Shown here: piece after piece, positions 49,491 through 58,664 of the stretch
Layout of the letters: the number at the start of each line of letters is the position of its first letter
Numbering within the stretch: position 1 is the first letter of the stretch
DNA from: Micromonospora kangleipakensis
Lineage (GTDB): Bacteria; Actinomycetota; Actinomycetes; Mycobacteriales; Micromonosporaceae
Length of the DNA: 64,000 nt
Assembly: GCF_004217615.1 (NCBI RefSeq)
Contig: NZ_SHLD01000001.1
Span: forward strand, 6,510,001 to 6,574,000
Reading direction: 5' to 3'
Notes under the pieces: model-generated
Database searches by the model: none
What the model saw: the letters and a program-made list of their open reading frames with translations, nothing else
Told to the model about the DNA's origin: nothing
Made by a program: the position numbers and the translations under genes

Positions 49491-49532
49491 CGGGTGCAGT
49501 TGTCGTCGCTGGAGCGACAACAACTGCACCCG
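49491..49532. repeat. Inverted repeat after ykoC (GGTGCAGTTGT arms)
   Basis: 13-bp arms CGGGTGCAGTTGT (49491-49503) and its complement (49520-49532), with an inner GTCGC/GCGAC hairpin. It lies 34 bp after the ykoC stop between convergent genes, so it may also terminate transcription. Confidence 0.7.
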
Positions 49533-49538
49533 GTCCGG

Positions 49539-49787
49539 TCAGCTGCGGCGGAAGGCGTACCGGCGGGCCTGCCCGGCGGGCTGGGTGCGGCCGGCGAATC
49601 GCGGGTCGCGGCCGGGCGGCGGGCCGGCCTTCGGCGGCGGCGGCGTCTCGGCCGCCGGAAGCACCGGCAGGTCGACCGGTACGGCCGGAGCCACCGCGAG
49701 GGTGTCGAGGTCGGGCGGGGTCACGTCCGCCAGGGACGGCTTCGCCGACGGCTTGCGGGACTTCTTCGGACTGCGTTTGGCGGGCAT
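49539..49787 (-). CDS. Small basic hypothetical protein
   Basis: An 82-residue protein with a Lys/Arg/Ser/Pro-rich start (MPAKRSPKKSRKPSAKPS), a Pro/Ala/Val middle and a basic end (ARRYAFRRS). It looks largely disordered and could contact nucleic acid. A strong ribosome site (AAGGAGG) before the ATG at 49787 supports translation. No family recognised. The 270 bp upstream (49788-50057) contains no gene I can support. Confidence 0.6.
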   Translation of the reverse strand: MPAKRSPKKSRKPSAKPSLADVTPPDLDTLAVAPAVPVDLPVLPAAETPPPPKAGPPPGRDPRFAGRTQPAGQARRYAFRRS

Positions 49788-50057
49788 ACGCTGCCTCCTT
49801 GGGCCGGGAACCGGCCGCTGGGGACCGGCCACCGAAGGGCGGCCCGGTCGGACGGGCACGGACGGGGTCCGCCCAGCCGAGGGTCCGACGAGCTGCCGCG
49901 CTGACGGCGGCGGAGAGCTGCGGACGCCCGGGAGCGGACAGGCCCGCGGCCACAGGCGGCGGACCAGGCTCTTCAGCTGGGGCGTCAGTTACGCATGCCG
50001 ACACGCTAACCGACCGCCGGGCCGACCCGCACCCGTTTTACTGGCACGATCGGCGGC

Positions 50058-50354
50058 ATGCTGATCGCGTTCTCCATCACCCCGCTCGGCGTGGGTGAGT
50101 CCGTCGGCGATCTGGTCGCCGACGCCGTCCGGGTGGTCCGCGAGTCCGGACTGCCGAACCGCACCGACGCCATGTTCACCACCATGGAGGGCGAGTGGGA
50201 CGAGGTGATGGCGGTGGTGAAACGGGCGGTCGACACGGTCGCCGCCCAGGCGCCCCGGGTCAGCCTGGTGCTCAAGGCCGACATCCGGCCCGGGGTCACC
50301 GACGCGATGCACGCGAAGGTCGCCCACGTCGAGGCCCGCCTGGCCGAGGGCTGA
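50058..50354 (+). CDS. MTH1187 family thiamine-binding protein
   Basis: A 98-residue ferredoxin-like protein: [40 protein letters not shown] and [20 protein letters not shown] match the MTH1187/YkoF-type thiamine-binding family. It probably binds thiamine or its pyrimidine in the cytoplasm. It lies 0.6 kb from the ykoEDC operon, which fits a shared role. No second riboswitch is seen before it. Confidence 0.88.
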   Translation: MLIAFSITPLGVGESVGDLVADAVRVVRESGLPNRTDAMFTTMEGEWDEVMAVVKRAVDTVAAQAPRVSLVLKADIRPGVTDAMHAKVAHVEARLAEG

Positions 50355-50462
50355 GGACCGACCGCCACCCCACCCTCACCGGGCGTCGATGACCCGGCCC
50401 GGCGCCCCGGCGACCGCGATACGGTCGCAGGACGGGCAGTCCGACGAGAGGTGGCGGTACGG

Positions 50463-51905
50463 ATGGCACAGCAGGCGACGGCGCAGATCGGCGTGACCGG
50501 TCTGGCGGTGATGGGCCGCAACCTGGCCCGGAACCTGGCCCGCAACGGCTTCGCCGTGGCGGTGCACAACCGTTCGCCGGAGCGCACCCGCAGCCTGGTG
50601 GCCGAGCACGGCGACGAGGGCGCCTTCGTGCCGTCGGAGTCCCTCGCCGACTTCGTCGCCTCGCTGGAGCGGCCCCGCGCGGTCATCGTCATGGTGAAGG
50701 CGGGCGCGCCGACCGACGCGGTGATCGACGAGCTGGTCCCGTTGCTGGAGGAGGGGGACATCGTCGTCGACTGCGGCAACGCGCACTTCGCCGACACCCG
50801 GCGGCGCGAGGAGGCGCTGCGCGGCCACGGGCTGCACTTCGTCGGCACCGGCGTCTCCGGCGGCGAGGAGGGGGCGCTGCGCGGCCCGAGCATCATGCCC
50901 GGCGGCTCGGCGGAGTCCTATCAGAAGCTCGGCCCGATCTTCGAGAAGATCGCCGCGCAGGTCGAGGGCGTCCCGTGCTGCCGGCACATCGGCCCGGACG
51001 GCGCCGGCCACTTCGTGAAGATGGTCCACAACGGCATCGAGTACGCCGACATGCAGCTCATCGCCGAGGCGTACGACCTCTTGCGGGCCGGGCTGTCGGC
51101 GAGTCCGGCGGAGATCGCGGAGATCTTCCGGGAGTGGAACGGCGGCGAGCTGGAGTCGTTCCTCATCGAGATCACCGCCGACGTGCTGGCGCACACCGAT
51201 GCCGCGACCGGCAAGCCGTTCGTCGACGTGGTGCTCGACCAGGCCGAGCAGAAGGGCACCGGCCGCTGGACCGTGCAGAGCGCCCTCGACCTCGGCATCC
51301 CGATCACCGGCATCGCCGAGGCGACCTTCGCCCGGTCCCTGTCGGGCCACGCCGACCAGCGCGCGGCCGCCCGCCGCGCCTTCGGCGACGCGGGCGAGAA
51401 GTGGCAGGTCGAGGAACGGGAGACGTTCGTCGAGGACGTGCGGCGCGCGCTGCTGGCCAGCAAGATCATCGCGTACGCGCAGGGCTTCGACCACATCCGG
51501 GCCGGCAGCCGGGAGTACGACTGGGACATCGACCTGGGCGGCACCGCCACCATCTGGCGGGGCGGCTGCATCATCCGGGCCCGCTTCCTGGACCGGATCC
51601 GGGAGGCGTACGACGCCGAGCCGGAGCTGCCGACGCTGCTGGTGGCCCCGTGGTTCGCCGACCAGGTCGGGGCAGGGGTGCCGAGCTGGCGGCGGGTGGT
51701 GGCCGACGCGGCCCGGGCGGGCGTGCCCACCCCGGCGTTCTCGTCGTCGCTGGCCTACTTCGACGCGCTGCGCGCCGAGCGGCTGCCGGCCGCGCTGATC
51801 CAGGGGCTGCGGGACAACTTCGGCGCGCACACCTATCACCGCGTCGACCGGGAGGGCTCGTTCCACACGCTCTGGGCCGGCGACCGCTCTGAAGCGGAGG
51901 CGTGA
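50463..51905 (+). CDS. gndA: 6-phosphogluconate dehydrogenase (NADP-dependent, decarboxylating)
   Basis: A 480-residue long-form enzyme of the oxidative pentose phosphate pathway. The Rossmann start is GVTGLAVMGRNLARNLARNG, with HNRSPERT (NADP-selective). FVGTGVSGGEEGALRGPSIM and GAGHFVKMVHNGIEYADMQL (substrate and catalytic Lys/Glu region) follow. The C-terminal all-helical domain has KGTGRWTVQSALDLGIPI and ends with FHTLWAGDR. The ATG at 50463 is preferred; a GTG four codons earlier is possible. Confidence 0.95.
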   Translation: MAQQATAQIGVTGLAVMGRNLARNLARNGFAVAVHNRSPERTRSLVAEHGDEGAFVPSESLADFVASLERPRAVIVMVKAGAPTDAVIDELVPLLEEGDIVVDCGNAHFADTRRREEALRGHGLHFVGTGVSGGEEGALRGPSIMPGGSAESYQKLGPIFEKIAAQVEGVPCCRHIGPDGAGHFVKMVHNGIEYADMQLIAEAYDLLRAGLSASPAEIAEIFREWNGGELESFLIEITADVLAHTDAATGKPFVDVVLDQAEQKGTGRWTVQSALDLGIPITGIAEATFARSLSGHADQRAAARRAFGDAGEKWQVEERETFVEDVRRALLASKIIAYAQGFDHIRAGSREYDWDIDLGGTATIWRGGCIIRARFLDRIREAYDAEPELPTLLVAPWFADQVGAGVPSWRRVVADAARAGVPTPAFSSSLAYFDALRAERLPAALIQGLRDNFGAHTYHRVDREGSFHTLWAGDRSEAEA

Positions 51906-51965
51906 GGCTCAGCCGCCCAGCAGTCCGGCCAGCCGCCGGCCGAGCCGGTCGGCCGGGTCGGGCGC

Positions 51966-52733
51966 TCAGGCGAGGGTCGCGTGCATCTCCCAGACCAGGA
52001 TCTCGGACGGGTCGGTGGCGGCCACCCGCTGGCCGCCGGTCATGGTGATCCGGGCGGCGTCGCCCTCGCCGAGCCGGCCGGTGCCCTCCAGCGTGACGGC
52101 GCCGGTCGGCACGTAGAGGTGCAGGAAGGGCGCGTCGGGGAGGGTCACCTCGTCGCCGGGGGCGAGCCGGGCGGCGTGCAGGGTGGCGTACCGGTTGCGG
52201 ATCCGGATCGCGGACGCGCCGTCGTACCGGTCCATCCCGGAGGCGACCGGGACCAGGCCGCCGCGGAGCAGCTCGTCGCCGATCTCCAGCTGCTCGTAGC
52301 CGGGGTCGACGCCGTCGGTGTCCGGGACGACCCACATCTGGACGAAGTGCACGGGGTCGGTGTGCGGGGTGGTGCCGGCGAGCCGCCAGGAGTCGTTCTT
52401 CTCCGAGTGCAGGATGCCGGTGCCGGCGCTCATCCGCTGGGCCAGTCCGGGGTAGATGACGCCGGTGTGGCCGGTGGAGTCCTGGTGCACCAGTGAGCCG
52501 CGCAGCACCCAGGTCACGATCTCCATGTCCTGGTGCGGGTGGGTCTCGAAACCGGTGCCCGGGTGCACCACGTCGTCGTTGTTGACCAGCAGCAGCCCAT
52601 GGTGGATGTTGGCCGGGTCGTAGTGCCGGGAGAACGAGAACGAGTGCTTCGAGTCGAGCCAGGACAGCCGGGTGGCGAACCGGTCCTCGGCCCGACGGAC
52701 GTCCACGGCGGGCGTCGGTGCCAGCGCCGTCAC
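51966..52733 (-). CDS. Pirin family protein
   Basis: A 255-residue bicupin. The N-terminal cupin holds the metal ligands in GTGFETHPHQDMEIVTWVLR (three His) and AGTGILHSEKN (His, Glu). The C-terminal cupin has lost its site, as usual in pirins. FVQMWVVPDTDGVDPGYEQL is a typical family stretch. Bacterial pirins have quercetinase or regulatory roles; which one applies here is unknown. GTG at 52733 overlaps the preceding small gene (GTGA). Confidence 0.88.
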   Translation of the reverse strand: MTALAPTPAVDVRRAEDRFATRLSWLDSKHSFSFSRHYDPANIHHGLLLVNNDDVVHPGTGFETHPHQDMEIVTWVLRGSLVHQDSTGHTGVIYPGLAQRMSAGTGILHSEKNDSWRLAGTTPHTDPVHFVQMWVVPDTDGVDPGYEQLEIGDELLRGGLVPVASGMDRYDGASAIRIRNRYATLHAARLAPGDEVTLPDAPFLHLYVPTGAVTLEGTGRLGEGDAARITMTGGQRVAATDPSEILVWEMHATLA

Positions 52734-52951
52734 CAGGCACGCTGCCCGGTCTCGGTCGGCGCCCAGGTCAGCGCCGGCTCGCCGGTGGCCAGCTCGGCGA
52801 TCTCGCCGGAGCGCACGCTCGGCGTGTGCCCGAGCTCGGCGCAGTGCTGCTCGGCGATCTCCGCGCAGATCCCGGCGACCTGCTCGCAGATCGGGCTGCC
52901 GAGGTCGGCCGCGTTCAACGCCATGATCATCTTGTACCGGAGATCCGGCAT
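52730..52951 (-). CDS. Small conserved hypothetical protein coupled to pirin gene
   Basis: A 73-residue soluble protein: MPDLRYKMIMALNAADLGSP, then ICEQVAGICAEIAEQHCAEL with three Cys and one His in helical spacing (C-x6-C-x7-HC), possibly a metal or redox site. The ATG at 52951 is used; a GTG two codons earlier is possible. Overlap with the pirin start (GTGA) implies joint expression. No family recognised. Confidence 0.6.
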   Translation of the reverse strand: MPDLRYKMIMALNAADLGSPICEQVAGICAEIAEQHCAELGHTPSVRSGEIAELATGEPALTWAPTETGQRAW

Positions 52952-53099
52952 GCCCACCCCCGTGGCGGGCGCGTCCCGGCGGCGCGCCCTGCGCCGATCG
53001 TACGCGCGGACGCCCCGCCCTCCGGCCGGAAAAGCCGGATGCGGGGCGTGGACCGCGGGCCCGGTCAGCGCCGCGACGCTGCGGCGCCGACCGTGGACG

Positions 53100-53285
53100 T
53101 CACCAGAACCGACGACGCTTGGCCTTCTGCGGCCGCAGCATGTCGGCGCCCTTGGTGAGCAGTCGGCTCACCCCGGACGGACCACGCCGGGCCTCCAGGG
53201 TGTGGCTGAGCCGACGGGCGCCGGCCGCCGCCAGCGGCACGGCGACCGCCATGACCGCCCACTGGGCAATCCGCTTCTGAATCAT
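53100..53285 (-). CDS. Small basic membrane-associated hypothetical protein
   Basis: A 61-residue protein with one moderately hydrophobic N-terminal helix (IAQWAVMAVAVPLAAAGARR) and a strongly basic tail (RPQKAKRRRFW). A good GGAGGT site precedes the ATG at 53285. It looks like a small single-helix membrane protein of a type common beside uppS/recO in actinomycetes. The function is unknown. Confidence 0.65.
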   Translation of the reverse strand: MIQKRIAQWAVMAVAVPLAAAGARRLSHTLEARRGPSGVSRLLTKGADMLRPQKAKRRRFW

Positions 53286-53352
53286 GTGGGTTCACCTCCG
53301 CGATTGGCTGCTGTCCGATTGATACCCAGCGCGCCCCGTCGGTAAGCGTGAC

Positions 53353-54165
53353 TCAGATCCGCGGCGCGACCGGATTGGGCAGCGCACCACCGAAGCGCCG
53401 GTCCCGCTTGGCGTAGAGCTCGCAGGCGTACCAGAGGTGGCGGCGGTCGAAGTCCGGCCAGAGGGTGTCGAGGAAGACCAGCTCGGCGTACGCGCTCTGC
53501 CAGAGCAGGAAGTTGGAGGTGCGCTGCTCGCCGGAGGGGCGCAGGAAGAGGTCCACCTCGGGGACCTCCGGGTGGTACAGGTACTTCGCGATGGTCTTCT
53601 CGGTGACCTTGCCCGGATCGAGCCGGCCGGCGGCCACGTCGCGGGCGATCGCGGCGGCGGCGTCGCCGATCTCCGCCTGGCCGCCGTAGTTGACGCAGAA
53701 CTGGAGGGTCAGCGTCGAGTTGCCCCGGGACATCTCCTCGGCGGTCTGCAGCTCGGAGATGACGCTCTTCCAGAGCCGGCCGGCCCGACCCGACCAGACC
53801 ACCCGGACGCCCAGGTCGACCAGCTGGTCGCGGCGGCGGCGGATCACGTCCCGGTTGAAGCCCATCAGGAAGCGGACCTCGTCCGGCGAGCGCCGCCAGT
53901 TCTCGGTGGAGAAGGCGTACGCCGACAGGTAGGGGATGCCCAGCTCGATCGCGCCCTCGATGGTGTCGAAGAGGGAGTGCTCCCCCTGCTCGTGACCCTT
54001 GGTGCGGGGCAGGCCGCGCTCCTTGGCCCACCGGCCGTTGCCGTCCATCACCACGGCGACGTGCTTCGGCACCGCGTCGGCGGGCAGCGCCGGGGGCCGG
54101 GCACCCGACGGGTGCGGAGTCGGTGGCACCGGCGCACGCCGGCCGGCCCTCGTCGATCGGATCAC
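53353..54165 (-). CDS. uppS: Isoprenyl transferase (undecaprenyl/decaprenyl diphosphate synthase, cis-type)
   Basis: A 270-residue Z-type prenyl diphosphate synthase supplying the lipid carrier for wall synthesis. Motifs: [20 protein letters not shown] (catalytic Asp), [57 protein letters not shown] (IPP-binding Arg/Ser) and FLDTLWPDF. The N-terminus carries about 30 Pro/Arg-rich extra residues. GTG 54165 overlaps the recO stop (GTGA), which is the typical actinobacterial pairing. Confidence 0.94.
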   Translation of the reverse strand: MIRSTRAGRRAPVPPTPHPSGARPPALPADAVPKHVAVVMDGNGRWAKERGLPRTKGHEQGEHSLFDTIEGAIELGIPYLSAYAFSTENWRRSPDEVRFLMGFNRDVIRRRRDQLVDLGVRVVWSGRAGRLWKSVISELQTAEEMSRGNSTLTLQFCVNYGGQAEIGDAAAAIARDVAAGRLDPGKVTEKTIAKYLYHPEVPEVDLFLRPSGEQRTSNFLLWQSAYAELVFLDTLWPDFDRRHLWYACELYAKRDRRFGGALPNPVAPRI

Positions 54166-55004
54166 TCGGTCTTCTCCCTGTTCACACCGTCCGCCTCCGC
54201 GACCCCACCGACCTGCGGCGGGACCGCGGTGGCCGCCGGGGCACCCCGGTCGACCAGCGGCAGCGAGCGTAGCGCGCGCTCCAGGTGCCACTGCAGGTGC
54301 GCCGCGACCAGGCCGCTGCACTCCCGGCGTACGCCGGTCTCGGTGGCGTCGGCGAGCACCCAGTCGCCGGTGGTGAGCGCGGACATCAGGTCGATGGTGG
54401 CCGGCGCGGGGTGGGCGGCGCCGGGCGGCCGGCAGTCGGGGCAGACCGCGCCCCCGGCCGGTACGGAGAACGCCCGGTGCCGCCCCGGCGTGCCGCAGAC
54501 CGCGCAGGCGGTCAGCGCCGGCGCCCAGCCGGCCAGCGCCATCCCGCGCAGCAGGTACGCGTCGAGCACCAGCGTGGTGGCGTGCTCGCCCCGGGCCAGG
54601 GACTTGATCGCGCCCAGGGTGAGCTGGAACAGCCGCAGCGACGGCTCCCGCTCGACCGGGGTGAGCCGCTCGGCGGTCTCCGCGATCGCGCTGGCCGCGG
54701 TGTAGCGGGGGTAGTCGCCGAGGAACCGCTTGCCGTACAGGTCGATCCCCTCGACCTGGCTGATGGTGTGCAGCGAGCTGCCGTACTCGCCCTTCGGGTC
54801 GCCGGCGAGCTGGAGGTCGACGTGGCCGAACGGCTCCAGCCGGGCGCCGAACTTGCTGGTGGTGCGCCGGATCCCCCGGGCGACCGCGCGCAGCCGGCCG
54901 TGCCGGCGGGTGAGCAGCGTGATGATCCGGTCGGACTCGCCGAGCTTCTGCACACGCAGGACCACCGCGTCGTCGCGGTAGAGCTGTCGGCGGTACCCGG
55001 CCAT
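54162..55004 (-). CDS. recO: DNA repair protein RecO
   Basis: A 280-residue recombination mediator that loads RecA through RecR. An N-terminal OB fold ([20 protein letters not shown], then [20 protein letters not shown]) precedes a helical domain and a C4 zinc site (CAVCGTPG and CPDC). It has a C-terminal acidic/Val-rich extension. The ATG at 55004 has GGAG upstream. It is co-translated with uppS. Confidence 0.93.
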   Translation of the reverse strand: MAGYRRQLYRDDAVVLRVQKLGESDRIITLLTRRHGRLRAVARGIRRTTSKFGARLEPFGHVDLQLAGDPKGEYGSSLHTISQVEGIDLYGKRFLGDYPRYTAASAIAETAERLTPVEREPSLRLFQLTLGAIKSLARGEHATTLVLDAYLLRGMALAGWAPALTACAVCGTPGRHRAFSVPAGGAVCPDCRPPGAAHPAPATIDLMSALTTGDWVLADATETGVRRECSGLVAAHLQWHLERALRSLPLVDRGAPAATAVPPQVGGVAEADGVNREKTE

Positions 55005-55105
55005 CCGGTCATTCTCCTCGGGGTGCGATCTCAGGGTCGGTTCGGGGTGGACGGGCGGAGGAACCCGGATGTGCGCCGGCCGACCCCGGTCGTAGCGTGC
55101 TGGCC

Positions 55106-55915
55106 ATGGCTCTGCACCGGACCACCACCGCCACCACTGCCGTCGCCGGGCGCACGGGGGTCGCCGCCGCGACGGCCGCCGCTCTGATCCTCCTCGCCGG
55201 GTGTGACACCCTCTCGTTCCGCCGGCTCGACTTCGACAACACCGAGGCGGTGAAGATCAGCCGGATCACGGTGCTGCCGGGGTCCGGTGACGTGACGGTT
55301 CGCGCGTCCGGCGCCACCGCCGAGGTACGGATCAAGCGGATGCTGCGCTACCAGGGCGGCCAGCCCGACGCGCGGTACGAGATCAAGGGCGACGAGCTGG
55401 TGCTGGACACGGACTGCGGTGACCGGTGCAGCATCTCGTACGAGGTGACCGCCCCGGAGGGGGTGACGGTCCGGGGTGAGACCGGCTCCGGCAACGTGGA
55501 GCTGACCCGGGTCGGCCCGGTGGAGATCAAGCTCGGCTCCGGCGACATCAGGGTGACCGGCGCCACCGGCCCGGTACGCGCCGAGACCGGCTCCGGCAAC
55601 ATCGAGGTGGTCGACGTGGCCGGCCGGACGGACCTGCACGCCTCCTCGGGCGACATCAGCGCGCGGCGGCTCGGCGACCAGGTGGACGCGGAGGCCAGCT
55701 CCGGCAACGTCACCGTGGAGCTGGACCGGCCGGCCTCCGCCCGGGTCCACGCCGGCAGCGGCGACGTCGAGCTGACGGTGCCGGCCGGCCGGTACCGGGT
55801 CCGGTCCAGCACCGGCTCCGGGGACGCCGAACTGGGGGTCACCGACGACCCGACCGCCTCCCTGGTGCTCGACGTCGGCACCGGCAGCGGGAACGTGACG
55901 CTCACCCAGCGCTGA
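55106..55915 (+). CDS. DUF4097 family beta-strand-repeat lipoprotein
   Basis: A 269-residue exported lipoprotein. The signal ends with the lipobox LLAGC near residue 33. The mature part is a right-handed beta helix of repeating GSGDV/GSGNV turns (LPGSGDVTVR, ETGSGNVELTRV, LGSGDIRVTG, ETGSGNIEVVDV, ASSGDISAR), the DUF4097 (adhesin-like) fold. CGDRC could form a disulfide. The role is unknown, possibly in envelope stress as in liaG-type proteins. The last 14 bp overlap the convergent acyltransferase gene. Confidence 0.85.
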   Translation: MALHRTTTATTAVAGRTGVAAATAAALILLAGCDTLSFRRLDFDNTEAVKISRITVLPGSGDVTVRASGATAEVRIKRMLRYQGGQPDARYEIKGDELVLDTDCGDRCSISYEVTAPEGVTVRGETGSGNVELTRVGPVEIKLGSGDIRVTGATGPVRAETGSGNIEVVDVAGRTDLHASSGDISARRLGDQVDAEASSGNVTVELDRPASARVHAGSGDVELTVPAGRYRVRSSTGSGDAELGVTDDPTASLVLDVGTGSGNVTLTQR

Positions 55916-57191
55916 TCTCCGTGCCGGTGGCCTCCCGGACGCCCCGCTGAGCGGGGACCCGGCCGCGGGCCGGGCCGCCCCGGGACACCGGCATGGTCGG
56001 CGACCGCGTCACGGCCGGCGCGGTCGGCGACCGTCTCGCGGCCGGCGTGGTCAGGGACCGCGCCGCGGCCGGCGCGCCGTCGAAGAACTGAGGGGCGGTC
56101 GCCCCCACGCCGACCGCGACCGGCTCGGCATCGGCGCCCGCCGGGGCGGGGCTGGCCGGGGCGGCGGCGGCCCGGCCGGCCGGCGTCGCACGGAACCCGC
56201 CGGGCAGCAGCTCCGGCGCCCGCCGGGCGGCCACGTCCTCGATCCAGCCGAACAGCACGGTGACCACGCCCAGCAGGGCGAAGACCAGCACCACCCGGAC
56301 CGCCAGGCCGACCGGGTCCCGGTGGGACCAGCCGACCACGTCCACCAGCGGGGTGAGCGCCACCACGAAGGGCATGTGCCAGAGGTAGACGGTGAGCGCC
56401 CGCCGGTTCAGCACGGTGACCACCCGGCCGACGACGGCGTTGCGGTCCACCCACTCGGCGCGGGCCGGCGCCCGGCCGATCGTCACCAGGATGAACGCCG
56501 CCGACCAGAGGGCGTTGCCGAGGTGGATGTCGTTGAGGTCGTAGCCCCGCGGGCCGGGGTGGGTGAAGATCCAGGTCAGCCCGGCGGCGCCGAGGGCCAG
56601 CGCGACCGGCACCAGCACCCGGTCGCCCAGCCGGCGCAGCAGGCCGTCGTGGTGGGCGAAGCCGAGCAGCCAGGCACCGAAGTAGAGGCCGAACTCGCGC
56701 AGCACGGCGGGCGCGGCCGGCAGCAGGCCGATCTCGATCACCGCCAGCAGGGCGTACGGGGCGAGGAGGGTGGGCAGCGGGGCGCGGCGGAACAGCCATC
56801 GGGCGAGCGGCGAGGCGAGCACGAACCACAGGTAGTCCCGGAGGTACCAGATCACGCTCAGCGCCACCGCCCCCCAGCCGTTGGCCGGTGGGTCGCTGAG
56901 CGGGAGGAGCCAGAGCAGCACCTTCGGGGTCAGCGGCAGCCCGGTGAGCAGCATGGCCGGCACGAAGACCGCCGCCAGCACCCAGAGCGACGGCAGCAGG
57001 CGGCGCAGCCGGCGCAGGACGGCCGCCGGGCCGGTCCGGTCCAGGGAGGCGGCCATCAGCGAGCCGGCGAGCGCGAACATCACCGACATCGCCGGGAAGA
57101 TCAGGGTCAGGGCCGCCCAACCGGTGACGTGGTAGACGACGACTCGGACGATGGCCAGGGATCGGAGCAGATCGAGGTATCGATTGCGCAT
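55902..57191 (-). CDS. Acyltransferase 3 family membrane protein
   Basis: A 429-residue protein with ten predicted membrane segments. RNRYLDLLRSLAIVRVVVYH carries the family Arg/His start (catalytic-region His). VIWYLRDYLWFVLASPLARW and RALTVYLWHMPFVVAL (second His) are further family points. It likely O-acylates an exported sugar or lipid. The C-terminal 90 residues are low complexity, with 27-bp tandem repeats (55995-56075) coding for TxPAxxRSPT-like units. ATG at 57191. Confidence 0.86.
   Translation of the reverse strand: MRNRYLDLLRSLAIVRVVVYHVTGWAALTLIFPAMSVMFALAGSLMAASLDRTGPAAVLRRLRRLLPSLWVLAAVFVPAMLLTGLPLTPKVLLWLLPLSDPPANGWGAVALSVIWYLRDYLWFVLASPLARWLFRRAPLPTLLAPYALLAVIEIGLLPAAPAVLREFGLYFGAWLLGFAHHDGLLRRLGDRVLVPVALALGAAGLTWIFTHPGPRGYDLNDIHLGNALWSAAFILVTIGRAPARAEWVDRNAVVGRVVTVLNRRALTVYLWHMPFVVALTPLVDVVGWSHRDPVGLAVRVVLVFALLGVVTVLFGWIEDVAARRAPELLPGGFRATPAGRAAAAPASPAPAGADAEPVAVGVGATAPQFFDGAPAAARSLTTPAARRSPTAPAVTRSPTMPVSRGGPARGRVPAQRGVREATGTEISAG
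55995..56075. repeat. Three 27-bp tandem repeats in the acyltransferase gene tail
   Basis: Units begin at 55995, 56022 and 56049, each starting GGTC(G/A)GCGACCG-like and ending GCCGGCG(C/T). Because 27 is a multiple of three, copy-number change would keep the frame. Confidence 0.8.
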
Positions 57192-57332
57192 CAGCCTGCA
57201 TCTATGTCGGGGGCGGGGGTAACCGTCCCCTACCCTCCGACCCGGCCGGCCGAACCGACGAGCGGGCAGGGCGAAAAGTGAAACCTGCCATATCTGCGAC
57301 CGATCCGGACCATTGCCGACCGAAACGCCGAG

Positions 57333-57360
57333 CCGCCGGCCCCCACGCGGGAGCCGGCGG
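57333..57360 (-). terminator. Terminator after era
   Basis: CCGCCGGC (57333-57340) pairs with GCCGGCGG (57353-57360), 12 bp beyond the era stop. It closes the phoH-ybeY-CBS-cda-era operon. Confidence 0.6.
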
Positions 57361-57372
57361 CCGGACGTACGA

Positions 57373-58281
57373 TCAGAAGCCGAGCTTGCGCAGCTGCTTC
57401 GGGTCGCGCTGCCAGTCCTTCGCGACCCGGACGTGCAGGTCCAGGTAGACCCGGGTGCCGAGCAGCTCCTCGATCTGCCGACGGGCGGTGGTGCCGACCG
57501 CCTTGAGCCGGCTGGCCCGGTGTCCGATCACGATCGCCTTCTGGCTGGGCCGCTCGACGTAGACGTCGGCGTAGATCTTCATGACCTGGCCCTCGGGGAT
57601 CATCTCCTCCACCACCACGGCGATGGAGTGCGGCAGCTCGTCGCGGACCCCCTCCAGGGCCGCCTCCCGGATCAGCTCGGCGACCAGCACCTGCTCCGGG
57701 TCGTCGGTGAGCATGTCGTCCGGGTAGAGCTGCGGCGACTCGGGCAGGTAGCCGGTCATCACGTCGACCAGGGTGTCCACCTGGTGCCCGGAGACCGCGC
57801 TCACCGGCACCACGGCGGCGAACTCGCCCATCTCGCTCACCGCGAGCAGCTGCTCGGCCAGCCTCTTCTTGTCGACCAGGTCGGTCTTGGTCACCACGGC
57901 GAGGACGGTCGCCTTCAGCTCGGCCAGCTCGCCGGTGATGAACCGGTCGCCCCGGCCGATCGGCTCGTCCGCCGGGATGCAGAGGCCGATCACGTCGACC
58001 TCGCTCCAGGTGGAGCGGACCAGGTCGTTCAGGCGCTCGCCGAGCAGCGTCCGGGGACGGTGCAGCCCGGGCGTGTCGACCAGCACCAGCTGCGAGTCGG
58101 GGCGGTGCAGCACCGCGCGGATGATGTGCCGGGTGGTCTGCGGCTTGTTCGAGGTGATCGCGATCTTCGTACCGACGATCGCGTTGGTCAGCGTCGACTT
58201 GCCGGCGTTCGGCCGCCCGACGAAACAGGCGAACCCGGCCCGGTAGGGACGGGGCGCCTCCGGGTCCCGCACGCCGGTCAT
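57373..58281 (-). CDS. era: GTPase Era
   Basis: A 302-residue ribosome-assembly GTPase that binds 16S rRNA. G1 GRPNAGKST, G2 SNKPQTTR, G3 LVDTPGLH, G4 VTKTDLVD and G5-like PVSAVSG are followed by the KH domain with EMIPEGQVMKIYADVYVERP and ending KQLRKLGF. The ATG at 58281 overlaps the cytidine-deaminase-like stop (ATGA). It is last in the conserved operon. Confidence 0.96.
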   Translation of the reverse strand: MTGVRDPEAPRPYRAGFACFVGRPNAGKSTLTNAIVGTKIAITSNKPQTTRHIIRAVLHRPDSQLVLVDTPGLHRPRTLLGERLNDLVRSTWSEVDVIGLCIPADEPIGRGDRFITGELAELKATVLAVVTKTDLVDKKRLAEQLLAVSEMGEFAAVVPVSAVSGHQVDTLVDVMTGYLPESPQLYPDDMLTDDPEQVLVAELIREAALEGVRDELPHSIAVVVEEMIPEGQVMKIYADVYVERPSQKAIVIGHRASRLKAVGTTARRQIEELLGTRVYLDLHVRVAKDWQRDPKQLRKLGF

Positions 58282-58664
58282 TCGACCACCGTGCCGAGGA
58301 CGGTGCCGTCCGGCGCGGCCACGTGGATCGGCGCGTCGGCGGAGAGGTCGCGGACCGCGGCGTGCCCGGCGCCATCCAGCGTCGACGCCTCGGTCACCAC
58401 CACGGCGGCCTCCAGCCGGCTGGCGCCGGCGGCCACCGCCGAGGCGACCGCGAGCTGGAGCGCGGTCAGGGTGAGCGAGGGCAGCGCCACGCTCGCCGCG
58501 GCGTACGTCCGGCCGTCCTGGTCGCGGACCGCCGCGCCCTCCACGGCGCCGACCCGGCCGCGCGCGCCCCGGGCCAGGATGACCAGCTTGCCGTCCTCGG
58601 CACTCAGCTCGGCCGGATCGGACGGGGTGGGCCGGGCCGCCGGCACGGCGGGTGACTCAGGCAT
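58278..58664 (-). CDS. Cytidine deaminase-like protein without catalytic residues
   Basis: A 128-residue protein in the position where actinomycetes carry a cytidine-deaminase-like gene next to era. The fold trace is visible (VGAVEGAAVRDQDGRTYAAA, then LTLTALQLAVASAVAAG). However, the zinc-binding (C/H)AE motif is replaced (TALQL), and no PCxxC occurs, so deamination is unlikely. It may be structural or regulatory. The ATG at 58664 lies 8 bp inside the CBS gene and has GAGAGG upstream. Confidence 0.75.
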   Translation of the reverse strand: MPESPAVPAARPTPSDPAELSAEDGKLVILARGARGRVGAVEGAAVRDQDGRTYAAASVALPSLTLTALQLAVASAVAAGASRLEAAVVVTEASTLDGAGHAAVRDLSADAPIHVAAPDGTVLGTVVE

